A stretch of 64,000 bases of DNA. Origin: Clostridiales bacterium UBA7568 (GTDB lineage Bacteria; Bacillota; Clostridia; Oscillospirales; CAG-272). A program made the translations under genes and the position numbers. The notes beneath the pieces are model-generated. The model saw only the letters and a program-made list of their open reading frames with translations. It was not told the origin of the DNA and did not search any database. Where the stretch lies: NCBI GenBank assembly GCA_002479075.1, contig DLLG01000004.1, positions 128,331 through 192,330 on the forward strand, read 5' to 3'. Within the stretch, counting starts at the first letter, position 1. Each line of letters starts with the position of its first letter. Below are positions 6,685 through 14,958 of this stretch, piece after piece.

Positions 6685-8105
6685 ACACTCGCTATCCGAT
6701 CGTCCCCGAATTTATAACGGTGCATCTCGGCGCGCCGGACAATGCGAATGCGGAAAACATAAGAGTTCCGTTCTCGGATTATATTAAAAACGTTGCGTCG
6801 AGCGAGATATATCCGACCTGGCCGGAGGCGGCTCTGCGCGCAAACATATATGCCCAGATATCCTTTGCACTGAACAGGATATATACGGAGCATTACCGCT
6901 CCCGCGGCTATGATTTTGACATAACGAATTCGACGGCATACGATCAGTCCTTCGTTCGGGACAGGGATATTTTTGATAATATTGCTTTGATAGTCGATGA
7001 GATATTTAACGACTATATTGTCCGCGAGGGATTCATCGAGCCGCTTTTTGCCGTATATTGCAACGGGACAACAGTCACCTGCGACGGTCTTTCCCAATGG
7101 GGCAGCGTGTCGCTCGCAAATGAAGGGCTCGGCGCCTACGACATTCTGACAAATTATTACGGAGACGATATAAGCATTGTCGAAAATGCGCCGGTTCAGT
7201 CGTTTGAGCCGTCGCCGCCGAACATTCTGCTCGGCGAGGGAAGCGCGGGAAACGACGTTAAATTCATTCAGGTGCGACTGAACAGAGTATCGACGAATTA
7301 CCCCTCTATACCGAAAATACCGAATGTTGACGGCGTATTCGGACCCGAAACAGGAGATGCTGTCCGCGAATTCCAGCGGATATTCAACCTTGCGCAGACA
7401 GGAACCGTCGATAAATCGACCTGGTACAGCATACAGAGAATTTATAACGCAGTCAAGCGCCTCAGCGAGCTGGACAGCGAGGGCATCAGAGACGAGGAGG
7501 CGTCAAACCAGTTCAAGGATCTTCTGAGCGAGGGCGACAGCGGGGAGGATATACGGACGATTCAGTATTATCTGCAACTGATTGCAGGCTTCAATCCCGC
7601 CGTGCCGACGCCGCCGGTCGACGGTTACTTCGGCGAGAGTACGACGGAGGCCGTCCGTGCCTTTCAGCAGGCATATGACCTTCCTGTTACGGGCATCGTC
7701 GACGGAAGGACCTGGAATATGATGTATGACGTATATCTCGGAATGATAAATTCCGTAGACGACGACTTTTTCGGAACGAACACAATCCCTTTCCCGGGTG
7801 TTTTTCTGAAGTTCGGCTCCGAGGGGAGAAATGTTGAAATATTGCAGACTTATATAAACGCGGCGCACGAGATTTATCCGCAGATACCGCAGGTGGAGGT
7901 TGACGGTGTGTTCGGAACGGATACGCGGAATGCGGTCTATGCCGCACAGGCTGTGTTCGGGCTTTTTATAAGCGGGGTTGTCGGTCCTGTGCTCTGGACG
8001 GAGCTTGCGGACGCTTATGAGCAGGTCGGCGGGAACACAAGAAGCGAATATCAGTATTCGGGAGAGGTTTTATCGGAAGGAGACGGGGATGGCGGACAAC
8101 AGTAA
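6681..8105 (+). CDS. SleC-like cortex-lytic protein: SpoIID-type domain plus three peptidoglycan-binding repeats
   Basis: 474 residues starting at a TTG that overlaps the previous stop. Residues about 30-165 resemble SpoIID/LytB lytic transglycosylases: YIKNVASSEIYPTWPEAALRAN carries the conserved glutamate (E42) in the family's E-x-x-x-x-W-P-x-E-A-L-x-A pattern, and LSQWGS follows near residue 140. Three PG_binding_1 repeats come after, each with DGVFG/DGYFG..T..AV..FQ....L..TG.VD..TW (about 185-255, 275-350, 370-440). SleC of Clostridium species, with SpoIID and PG-binding parts, degrades spore cortex during germination; this protein is the likely counterpart. No signal peptide, as expected for mother-cell proteins. 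No csp protease gene is in the window. Confidence 0.75.
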   Translation: MNTRYPIVPEFITVHLGAPDNANAENIRVPFSDYIKNVASSEIYPTWPEAALRANIYAQISFALNRIYTEHYRSRGYDFDITNSTAYDQSFVRDRDIFDNIALIVDEIFNDYIVREGFIEPLFAVYCNGTTVTCDGLSQWGSVSLANEGLGAYDILTNYYGDDISIVENAPVQSFEPSPPNILLGEGSAGNDVKFIQVRLNRVSTNYPSIPKIPNVDGVFGPETGDAVREFQRIFNLAQTGTVDKSTWYSIQRIYNAVKRLSELDSEGIRDEEASNQFKDLLSEGDSGEDIRTIQYYLQLIAGFNPAVPTPPVDGYFGESTTEAVRAFQQAYDLPVTGIVDGRTWNMMYDVYLGMINSVDDDFFGTNTIPFPGVFLKFGSEGRNVEILQTYINAAHEIYPQIPQVEVDGVFGTDTRNAVYAAQAVFGLFISGVVGPVLWTELADAYEQVGGNTRSEYQYSGEVLSEGDGDGGQQ

Positions 8106-8616
8106 AAAAACACAGGTGACGGAGCTTCAGAGAATGCTCCGAGCAATATCATATATACACACAGACGTGCCGAGGATAAATCCGGACGGCGTATTCGGCA
8201 GGGAAACGACGGAAGCTCTGCGAATTTTTCAGAGGCAGATGGGGCTCGCACCGACGGGAACGGCAGACTTTGCGACATGGAACGCACTAAGGGCAGAGTC
8301 CGCCCTCGCAAGGGACAGCGCCGCAGGGGGAAAGTCAGTCAGCGTTTTTCCGAACGTGGGTTACGTTGCAAAGCCGGGGGAGAAGAGCTCGCTAGTTTAT
8401 GTTATTCAGATAATACTGAACGACATTTCTCATACATACGACGGGCTTGAGGACGTTGAGGTGACGGGAACATACGATAAGGCTACGTATGAGGGCGTCA
8501 AGCTGTTTCAGTATTATCATCGCATAGAGGAAACGGGCAACGTTGATAAAAAGACCTGGGACGCTCTTGCCGCAAGCTATAACGTCTTTGCAAACAACGA
8601 AAACTATATTTCATAA
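8089..8616 (+). CDS. peptidoglycan-binding protein (two PG_binding_1 domains)
   Basis: 175 residues holding two peptidoglycan-binding repeats: PDGVFGRETTEALRIFQRQMG..TGTADFATW in the first half and VTGTYDKATYEGVKLFQYYHR..TGNVDKKTW in the second. The ATG at 8089 lies inside the end of the preceding gene (17-base overlap) and has GGAAGGAG just upstream, so it is co-translated with the SleC-like gene. No catalytic domain and no signal peptide. It may hold the lytic protein on the cortex or be a coat/cortex component; inferred from context. Confidence 0.78.
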   Translation: MADNSKKTQVTELQRMLRAISYIHTDVPRINPDGVFGRETTEALRIFQRQMGLAPTGTADFATWNALRAESALARDSAAGGKSVSVFPNVGYVAKPGEKSSLVYVIQIILNDISHTYDGLEDVEVTGTYDKATYEGVKLFQYYHRIEETGNVDKKTWDALAASYNVFANNENYIS

Positions 8617-8649
8617 GAAGGCTCAGGACGCCGGCGCTAAATTTGCGCC

Positions 8650-8678
8650 TTGACAAAGCCGCTTCGGATATGTATAAT
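8650..8678 (+). promoter_or_regulatory. promoter of the 8712-9481 gene pair
   Basis: TTGACA, 17-base spacer, TATAAT; transcription would start about 25 bases before the GGAGG site of the 8712 gene. Confidence 0.85.
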
Positions 8679-8711
8679 ATCAGGTGATATTCAAAGTATT
8701 TCGGAGGGCGT

Positions 8712-8930
8712 ATGAGCAAATATTCCGTACTTTGGGAATATGTTTTTGCAAGCGAGAAGGATGAGCTTTCGCTTTCGTTTGACGAGATCGGGCAGATCTG
8801 CGGCTTTCCCATCGACCATTCGCTTCTGACATACAAAAAAGAGCTTTCCGGATTCGGTTGGAGCCTGAAAAAGGTATCGATGAAGGAAAAGACCGTGACA
8901 TTTGAAAGAGAAAAGGGGGCGGGAGCTTGA
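8712..8930 (+). CDS. small conserved protein of unknown function
   Basis: 72 residues, soluble, start supported by TCGGAGGGCGT. The pattern Y..LWEYV..S....LSLSFDEIGQICGFPIDHSLLTYKKEL..FGW.....SMKEKTV.F looks like a small helix-turn-helix-style module; short clostridial proteins with this pattern are familiar but uncharacterised. Its stop overlaps the TTG start of the phosphatidyltransferase gene by 4 bases, so the two are translationally coupled. A regulatory or partner role is possible but not shown. Confidence 0.7.
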   Translation: MSKYSVLWEYVFASEKDELSLSFDEIGQICGFPIDHSLLTYKKELSGFGWSLKKVSMKEKTVTFEREKGAGA

Positions 8931-9481
8931 AAAAGGTCATAATATCTGCAAACGCCGTGACCTGTATGCGTATAGCGGCGACCGTCGCAATGGTTTTCAC
9001 AGAACCCCTCTCCGCCGGATTTTTCGTGCTTTATACCTTTGCCGGGGTGACGGACGTCCTTGACGGCTTTATTGCAAGGCGAACGCACACATCGAGCGAA
9101 AAGGGCGCCCGGCTGGATTCCGTCGCCGACCTGCTTTTCTATGCCACAATGATAATCCGCCTTTTCCCAAGGCTCTTCAAAATGCTGCCGAAGCGGATAT
9201 GGATATATGCGGCTACGGCGGTTATCATTCGGCTCGGCTCATATCTTGCGGCATTTATAAAATACAAGAGATTCGCCTCGCTTCATACCTATATGAACAA
9301 GCTGACGGGAGCGGCGGTGTTCTTTGTTCCTTATTTTATGTTTTCTTCCGTGTGCTTTGGGTATTGCGTTGCCGTCTGCCTGATAGGGGCGGTCGCGTCG
9401 ACAGAGGAGCTTATTATTCATCTTTCCGGACACGGAACAGACCCGAACATAAAATCGTTTTTTCATCGCAATAAGCAGTAA
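8927..9481 (+). CDS. CDP-alcohol phosphatidyltransferase family protein
   Basis: 184-residue integral membrane enzyme. The complete family motif D-x2-D-G-x2-A-R-x8-G-x3-D-x3-D is present as DVLDGFIARR...EKGARLDSVAD (about residues 43-68). The aspartates bind the divalent metals that activate the CDP-linked lipid. Members make phosphatidylglycerophosphate, phosphatidylserine or phosphatidylinositol-type lipids; the substrate cannot be told from the sequence. TTG start overlapping the previous gene. Followed by a strong terminator. Confidence 0.85.
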   Translation: MKKVIISANAVTCMRIAATVAMVFTEPLSAGFFVLYTFAGVTDVLDGFIARRTHTSSEKGARLDSVADLLFYATMIIRLFPRLFKMLPKRIWIYAATAVIIRLGSYLAAFIKYKRFASLHTYMNKLTGAAVFFVPYFMFSSVCFGYCVAVCLIGAVASTEELIIHLSGHGTDPNIKSFFHRNKQ

Positions 9482-9484
9482 AAT

Positions 9485-9520
9485 TACAGCCCCTGCGGGA
9501 TACCCGCAGGGGCTGTTGCG
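9485..9520. terminator. bidirectional intrinsic terminator
   Basis: CAGCCCCTGCGGG pairs with CCCGCAGGGGCTG across a 3-base loop, lying between the convergent phosphatidyltransferase and E1 genes. T-rich sequence follows on the plus side and AATT on the minus side. Confidence 0.85.
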
Positions 9521-9526
9521 TTTTGT

Positions 9527-11998
9527 TTATATACCGTTTTTGAGTCTGTTCATTTTCTCAATGTCTGTAAAATTGTGAGTTGAAATGTGACCAGGGAGGG
9601 GGAGAAGTCTGTCGTTTACGGCATCGACGATCGTGTCTGCCTGCGGGAAGAACCAGGGGTCGAGCTCCTTTGAAGGCGTTATCCAGTTTCTTGAACCGAC
9701 GACTGTGGGCGGTGCGTCGAGGTAGTCGAAGGCGAGCTCGGCAATGTTTGAAGCCATATCTCTCATTACTGAGTTGCGATCGCAGGCGTCGCCCGTTATG
9801 ATGATTCTGCCCGTCTTCTTTACGGATTCGAGAACTTTTTCATAATCGAAGGGAACTATGCTGCGCGCGTCGATGACCTCGGCTTCAACGCCGTATTTAT
9901 CGTGAAGTATCTTTGCGGCGTCCATAGCGCGATAAAGCGTTGCGCCGATGGAGAGGATTGTGACGTCTTTACCCTCGCGCTTGATGTCGGGATCGCCGAT
10001 TCTGATTTCATAAGGTGTTTCGGGAACGCCGCCCTTATGGAACTGCTCGCCGATGTCGTAAATTCTCTGGCTTTCAAAGAAGATGACAGGGTCTGTGCCG
10101 TTGAGGGCTTCCGTCATAAGTCCTTTTGCGTCATAAGGCGTTGCGGGGAATACGACCTTCAGTCCCGGAATGTGAGCGCAGAGAGCTGTCCAGTCCTGGC
10201 TGTGCTGCGCGCCGTACTTGTTGCCGACAGAAACACGGAGGATAACGGGCATCTTGAGAATTCCCGCACTCATCGACTGCCATTTGGAGAGCTGGTTGAA
10301 TATTTCGTCGCCGGCGCAACCGATAAAGTCGGCATACATAAGCTCGACTATCGCGCGTCCGCCTGCCATTGCGTAACCGACGGCAGAGCCGACGATTGCA
10401 GACTCGGAAATCGGAGCGTTGAAGAAGCGGTGATAAGGAATTGCCTCGGTCAGACCTCTGTAAACGGCGAACGCGCCGCCCCAGTCACGGTTGTCCTCGC
10501 CATAGGCGATGAGAGTCGGATCCTCATAGAACTTGTCGAGAATCGGCTCGAAGAGACCGTCGCGCAGACCGTAAATCTTCATCTTCGGAAGAGCCTTTCC
10601 GTCTGCGTCGTATGCCCAGCGGGATTTGACCTTGAGCGATTTGAGTCTCGGGTTTTCTTCCTTCGGGATGAGAACCTCGGCTTCTCTTGTCGGATCCATA
10701 CTCGGAACCTTCTTGTTTGAGAGCATAATGGAGGAGATTGCCTCCGGCTCTTTATCGAGATCCATTCTCGGCGAGAGCGTTTCATCGACGGCGAGACGGC
10801 AGATCTTTGTCATACGACGGACGATTGTCTCGTAAATTGCGTCGAGCTCGGCTTCCGTTGCAACGCCGCCGAGGATGAGCTTTGTTCTGTACGCCTTGAT
10901 CGGGTCTGCGTTCTTCCAGGCTTCGATCTCTTCCTGCGTTCTGTATGTGGAGGAGTCGGAGGGGGAGTGACCGGTTGTTCTGTATGTGATGACCTCCAGC
11001 ATAGCGGGACCTTCGCCGCGGAGAAGGAGATCCTTCTGTCTTGTCGTTGCGTCGATGACTGCGAGCGGGTCGTAACCGTTGACGGTTTCCGCGTGCATCT
11101 GTTCGGGGTTTACGCCTGCACCGACTCTCGCCGCCTGACCCCAAGCCATTGTTTCGCCTCTGGTCTGACCGCCCATTCCGTAGAAGTTGTTGAATACGTT
11201 GAAGAGGATGGGAAGTCCGCCTTCTTCGCCCCAAAGCTGCTTGATCTGGTCCATAGAGGACATATTGAGCGCTTCGAGAACGGGACCTCTGCCGAGTGCT
11301 CCGTCGCCGGAGTTTGCGATGACGATGCCTTTCTTATGATTTGATCTCTTATAGAGCGCCGCGCCCATTGCAATTGCTGCCGAACCGCCGACGATTGCGT
11401 TGTTCGGGAAAATACCGAAAGGAATGAAGAATGCGTGCATCGAGCCGCCGAGACCGCGGTTGAAGCCTGTTCTTCTTGCGAAGATTTCGGCAAGCGCGCC
11501 GTAGAGAAGGAAGTCGATTGCGAGATCCTTTACGTCGCCCTTGATTTCCTCTCTGCCTTCGACAACGGAAAGAATCGAACCGTCGAGGAAGGTTTTCATT
11601 ATATCGTAAAGCTCTGTGTTGTCGAGCTTCTTTATCGAGGAAAGTCCCTTTGCGATGATTTCGCCGTGGCTTCTGTGAGAGCCGAAGGTGAAGTCGCTGT
11701 TGTCAAGGCAGTAAGCCTGACCGACGGCAGATGCCTCCTGTCCGAGCGAAAGGTGAGCGGGGCCGGGGTTGTTGTATTCAACGCCGTTATAAACGCTCTT
11801 TGTTTTGATCTCGTTGAGCATAGTTTCGAACTCTCGGATGATCGCCATATCGCGATAGATGTTGATAAGATCCTGCTTCGAATAGATTTTCTTTTCGTCT
11901 TCGATTGTAAGGTTGTATTGGCAAACGGGAATATCGTTGAATTTGATAAAACCGCTGTCAAACGCTCTGTTGGGGTCCACATATTGACTCTTAGGCAT
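9527..11998 (-). CDS. 2-oxoacid dehydrogenase E1 component, alpha and beta subunits fused
   Basis: Thiamine-diphosphate-dependent E1 decarboxylase of a pyruvate/acetoin/branched-chain type complex. The N-terminal half is the alpha subunit: EYNNPGPAHLSLGQEA, FGSHRSHG, then the TPP motif GDGALGRGPVLEALN...NN and RTTGHSPSDSSTYR. The C-terminal half (from about residue 480) is the beta subunit: YGEDNRDWGGAF, NAPISESAIVGSAVGYAMAG, GAQHSQDW. Normally these are two genes; here one chain of 823 residues. The alpha half also has about 60 extra residues before FARRTGFNRGLGGSMH. Start set at 11998 (MPKSQY); an upstream ATG at 12049 would add 17 unlike residues. Substrate cannot be assigned. Last gene of the operon. 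Confidence 0.9.
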   Translation of the reverse strand: MPKSQYVDPNRAFDSGFIKFNDIPVCQYNLTIEDEKKIYSKQDLINIYRDMAIIREFETMLNEIKTKSVYNGVEYNNPGPAHLSLGQEASAVGQAYCLDNSDFTFGSHRSHGEIIAKGLSSIKKLDNTELYDIMKTFLDGSILSVVEGREEIKGDVKDLAIDFLLYGALAEIFARRTGFNRGLGGSMHAFFIPFGIFPNNAIVGGSAAIAMGAALYKRSNHKKGIVIANSGDGALGRGPVLEALNMSSMDQIKQLWGEEGGLPILFNVFNNFYGMGGQTRGETMAWGQAARVGAGVNPEQMHAETVNGYDPLAVIDATTRQKDLLLRGEGPAMLEVITYRTTGHSPSDSSTYRTQEEIEAWKNADPIKAYRTKLILGGVATEAELDAIYETIVRRMTKICRLAVDETLSPRMDLDKEPEAISSIMLSNKKVPSMDPTREAEVLIPKEENPRLKSLKVKSRWAYDADGKALPKMKIYGLRDGLFEPILDKFYEDPTLIAYGEDNRDWGGAFAVYRGLTEAIPYHRFFNAPISESAIVGSAVGYAMAGGRAIVELMYADFIGCAGDEIFNQLSKWQSMSAGILKMPVILRVSVGNKYGAQHSQDWTALCAHIPGLKVVFPATPYDAKGLMTEALNGTDPVIFFESQRIYDIGEQFHKGGVPETPYEIRIGDPDIKREGKDVTILSIGATLYRAMDAAKILHDKYGVEAEVIDARSIVPFDYEKVLESVKKTGRIIITGDACDRNSVMRDMASNIAELAFDYLDAPPTVVGSRNWITPSKELDPWFFPQADTIVDAVNDRLLPLPGHISTHNFTDIEKMNRLKNGI

Positions 11999-12068
11999 AA
12001 TTAAAATCTCTCTTTCCCGGTGGGCTTGTTTTTCGCAATATCCCGCCACCGCAAGGATTATTGCAATA

Positions 12069-12084
12069 TTATACTTTTGTATAT
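12069..12084. promoter_or_regulatory. palindrome TTATAC-N4-GTATAT ahead of the E1 gene
   Basis: TTATAC, TTTT, GTATAT; the inner ten symmetric bases are perfect. It abuts the lpdA stop codon and lies 71 bases upstream of the E1 start, the same distance as the nearest site from lpdA. One of four copies around this operon. Confidence 0.6.
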
Positions 12085-13445
12085 TATATCATAAACATCG
12101 CTTCGCGAATAACTTCGCAAACCGTCGGGTGCGGGAATACGAACTTTTTCACATCGTCAACCCGCATTTCCTTTTCAACCATCATAGCGGCTCCGTAAAT
12201 TATTTCGGAAGCGTAATTTCCGATCATATGAACGCCGAGCAGGCGGTTGTGTTCTTTATCGACTATGAGCTTGACGATACCGTCGCCGCCTTCGTTTTCG
12301 GCAACGTATCTGCCGCTGTATTTAAGCGTTACAGAAGCCGTTTTTGCTTCAATACCCTTGGCTTTTACGCTCTCGCTCGTCTCGCCGACAGAGGCGACCT
12401 CCGGATTTGTGTATATAACGGAGGGGATTGAAAGGTAGTTTACGCGCTCCTTTCCGCCGAGCATATTCGCAACGGCAACCTCGCCCTCGCGATATGCGGT
12501 GTGCGCAAGCATAGACTTTCCGTTTACGTCGCCCGCGGCCCAGATTCCGGGCACGCTTGTGCGGCAGTATTCGTCCGTCACGATTGCGCCTCTCTCAGTC
12601 AGAACGCCGACGTTTTCAAGCCCGATGCCCTGCGTGTGCGCGCGTCTGCCGATCGAAACGAGCACCTTGTCCGCTTCAACGCTTTCGGCTTTGCTGTCCT
12701 TTTCGTAAACGACTTTTCCTTCGCCGACCTTCGTCACCTTTGCGCCGAGAATGAAGTTTACGCCCTTTTTCTGATAGTTTTTGAGAAGTATTTTCGAAAT
12801 TTCGCCGTCTGTCGGCCCTGCGATGTGATCCAGCATTTCAACAACTGTAACCTTTGAGCCTGCCGAGCAGAAATACGAAGCCATTTCAAGCCCGATGACG
12901 CCGCCGCCGATGACGGTCAGCCTTTCGGGGACGGTTTCCATATCGAGAATCTCGCGGTTTGTCATTGCAAAGCCGCCGGCGACGGATTCGCGCAGCCCTT
13001 CGATCGGGGGAACGAGGGCGTCTGAGCCTGTACAGATGAGAAGCCTTTCGCCTTTATATTCCTTGCCCGCCGCTTCGACCGTAAATCCTTCGGAATCTCT
13101 TCCTTTTATAATACCGAATTCGGATACGACGTCTGCTCCTGCGCTCTTGAGCTGCATCGCAATGCCGCCTGTCAGCTGTTTTACGACTTTATTCTTTCTT
13201 TTGACGACGAATGCGTGGTCGAGAGAGGATCCCTCGCACTTTACGCCGTACGAGTCGCCGTGCTTTGTGTAATCAAATATTTTTGCGCTGTAAAGAAGGG
13301 TTTTTGTCGGAACGCAGCCTTCATTTAAGCATACGCCTCCGAGAGCTCTTCCTTCAAGCACGAGGGTTCTCAGTCCCTTATGAGCGGCACGCTCGGCAGC
13401 GTTATAGCCCGCGGGGCCTCCGCCCAGAACGATAAGGTCATACAT
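12084..13445 (-). CDS. lpdA: dihydrolipoyl dehydrogenase (E3)
   Basis: FAD enzyme that reoxidises the dihydrolipoyl groups of the E2 core and makes NADH (453 residues). The FAD-binding start LIVLGGGPAGYNAAERAA, the redox disulfide GGVCLNEGCVPTK (about residues 36-48), the NAD-binding GGGVIGLEMAS (about 175-185), AAGDVNGKSMLAH and the C-terminal active-site HPTVCE are all present. It lies between the E2 and E1 genes of the same complex. No lipoyl domain is fused to it. Two palindromic sites lie 70 and 103 bases upstream. Confidence 0.96.
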   Translation of the reverse strand: MYDLIVLGGGPAGYNAAERAAHKGLRTLVLEGRALGGVCLNEGCVPTKTLLYSAKIFDYTKHGDSYGVKCEGSSLDHAFVVKRKNKVVKQLTGGIAMQLKSAGADVVSEFGIIKGRDSEGFTVEAAGKEYKGERLLICTGSDALVPPIEGLRESVAGGFAMTNREILDMETVPERLTVIGGGVIGLEMASYFCSAGSKVTVVEMLDHIAGPTDGEISKILLKNYQKKGVNFILGAKVTKVGEGKVVYEKDSKAESVEADKVLVSIGRRAHTQGIGLENVGVLTERGAIVTDEYCRTSVPGIWAAGDVNGKSMLAHTAYREGEVAVANMLGGKERVNYLSIPSVIYTNPEVASVGETSESVKAKGIEAKTASVTLKYSGRYVAENEGGDGIVKLIVDKEHNRLLGVHMIGNYASEIIYGAAMMVEKEMRVDDVKKFVFPHPTVCEVIREAMFMI

Positions 13446-13514
13446 TTGTTTGTCCTTTCATCAGCGGCGCTTTATTTTCCGTTTTTCCCTGCCGCTGTCG
13501 GGATAAAACGCTTT

Positions 13515-13530
13515 TTATACTTGCGTATAA
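13515..13530. promoter_or_regulatory. palindrome TTATAC-N4-GTATAA (proximal site before lpdA)
   Basis: Perfect inverted repeat TTATAC, TTGC, GTATAA, 70 bases upstream of the lpdA start in the E2-lpdA gap. Its twin at 13548 starts 33 bases away, about three helix turns, so both would face the same side of the DNA. Confidence 0.65.
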
Positions 13531-13547
13531 ATAACCCCGTGACAATA

Positions 13548-13563
13548 TTATACTTTCGTATAA
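13548..13563. promoter_or_regulatory. palindrome TTATAC-N4-GTATAA (distal site before lpdA)
   Basis: Perfect inverted repeat TTATAC, TTTC, GTATAA, a few bases after the E2 stop. On the minus strand it is followed by ATATTG as is the site at 12069, so similarity extends beyond the palindrome and includes a TATAAT word that could be a -10 element. Confidence 0.65.
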
Positions 13564-13567
13564 AATA

Positions 13568-14884
13568 TCAAATTGTCAGCAGGAGGTTGAAGTTTTCAAG
13601 ATTGCGGACAAGTTCCGAAAGGAATTTCGCTGCGGGCGCTCCGTCAACCGCCCTGTGGTCGATTGTCAGAGAAAGGGGAATGCAGGGATAGAAAACGGGG
13701 GCTCCGTCTTTTTCCTTTATTCTCTTTGTCAGCGAGCAAACGCCGAGGATTGCCGTCTGCGGAGGATTGATGACGGGCGTGAAGCTCTCGATGCCCGTCG
13801 GACCGATATTGCTTATCGTAAACGACGCGCCGCGGAGAACGTCCGGATTTGCCTTGCCGCTCTGGCAGTCGGCGGCGAGAGCCTTTGCCTGCTTTGCAAG
13901 CTCGGAGAGAGTCAGCTTCTGCGCATCAAACACCGTCGGAACCATAAGACCTCTTTCCGTATCGACCGCTATTCCGAGATGAACTCCTTCGAAATATCTC
14001 ATTGTGTCTCCGCCGATGAGGTTTGCGTTGAGGGCTTTGTATTTGCCTGTTGCAAGCGTTTTTGCAACGGCGAAAAGTATCATATCGTTATAGGTTATGT
14101 TGCCGATGCCCATAGCCTCGCCGCCGGCTTTGAGGCTTGTTCTGAGCGCAACGAGCGCCGAAGCGTCAAAGGAGGTCGAGAGAGTGAGCTGTGCGAGTTC
14201 GGTAAGTGATGTGTGCATCGATTTTGAGATTGTCCTGCGTATCTGGGACATTTTTTCGTCCGTATAGCCCGTTTTCTGCGCGGGAGCGGCTGCGGGAATA
14301 TGGAATTCCTCTGCCTTCGGCTCTGCGAAGACGACCTTTTCGCCGCGGAGGAGCTTTTCCGCTGTCTCCGCGCTTACCGTCAGACCTGCATCGAGCACCT
14401 TCTGAATATCGCGCTCGATAATTCTGCCGTCGGGTCCTGTCGGGACTGCCTTTGATACATCGGCATCCGTTTTTGCGGCGAGATTTCTTGCTCTCGGCGA
14501 TATTTTCAGCCTGCCGCCTTCGGTTGCTGTTCCCGTTGCGACAGCTTCTGCCTTTGCGGGGGCTTCCTCTTTTTTCTCCTCCTTTGTATCTTCCGCGACT
14601 GTCGCAAAAGGCTCTTTCTTCGGGATGAGAGCGGAAATATCTTCGCCCTCCGCGCCGATTATGCAGACGGTCTCAAGGCAGGGAACATCGTCTCCCTCCC
14701 CGGCAAACACTTTGAGGAGCGTTCCTTCGACCGTTGCCGCCTCGTCAAAGGCGGATTTGTCCGTTTCATAGGAGAAGAGCACGTCGCCGACGTTTATCTT
14801 ATCGCCGACTTTCTTTTTCCATTCGGTGATAATGCAGCTTTCGACGCTCTGTCCCTGTCTCGGCATAATTACAACTGTTGCCAT
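13568..14884 (-). CDS. dihydrolipoamide acyltransferase (E2)
   Basis: Core acyltransferase of the 2-oxoacid dehydrogenase complex (438 residues). One N-terminal lipoyl domain with the lipoylated lysine in ETDKSAF (about residues 40-46). An alanine/glutamate-rich linker leads to the peripheral-subunit-binding domain KISPRARNLAAKT.....PTGPDGRIIERDI (about 128-165). The catalytic domain ends with the active-site IDHRAVDGAPAAKFL (HxxxDG). Start at 14884 (MATVVIMPRQ) because GGAGAAAATA precedes it, inside the longer reading from 14896. First enzyme gene after the DeoR-type regulator. The acyl group handled is not evident. Confidence 0.93.
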   Translation of the reverse strand: MATVVIMPRQGQSVESCIITEWKKKVGDKINVGDVLFSYETDKSAFDEAATVEGTLLKVFAGEGDDVPCLETVCIIGAEGEDISALIPKKEPFATVAEDTKEEKKEEAPAKAEAVATGTATEGGRLKISPRARNLAAKTDADVSKAVPTGPDGRIIERDIQKVLDAGLTVSAETAEKLLRGEKVVFAEPKAEEFHIPAAAPAQKTGYTDEKMSQIRRTISKSMHTSLTELAQLTLSTSFDASALVALRTSLKAGGEAMGIGNITYNDMILFAVAKTLATGKYKALNANLIGGDTMRYFEGVHLGIAVDTERGLMVPTVFDAQKLTLSELAKQAKALAADCQSGKANPDVLRGASFTISNIGPTGIESFTPVINPPQTAILGVCSLTKRIKEKDGAPVFYPCIPLSLTIDHRAVDGAPAAKFLSELVRNLENFNLLLTI

Positions 14885-14958
14885 TATTTTCTCCATTTCC
14901 GACGGATTTTTTTGATTTTTACCCCGACGGGCTTATCCGTCAAAGCCCGCGGTTTTTC

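Noticed and set aside
13548..13563. Recombinase site (the palindrome resembles part of loxP)
   Set aside because: Only the short CGTATA core is shared, and the copies are set at fixed distances from gene starts, which fits operators better.
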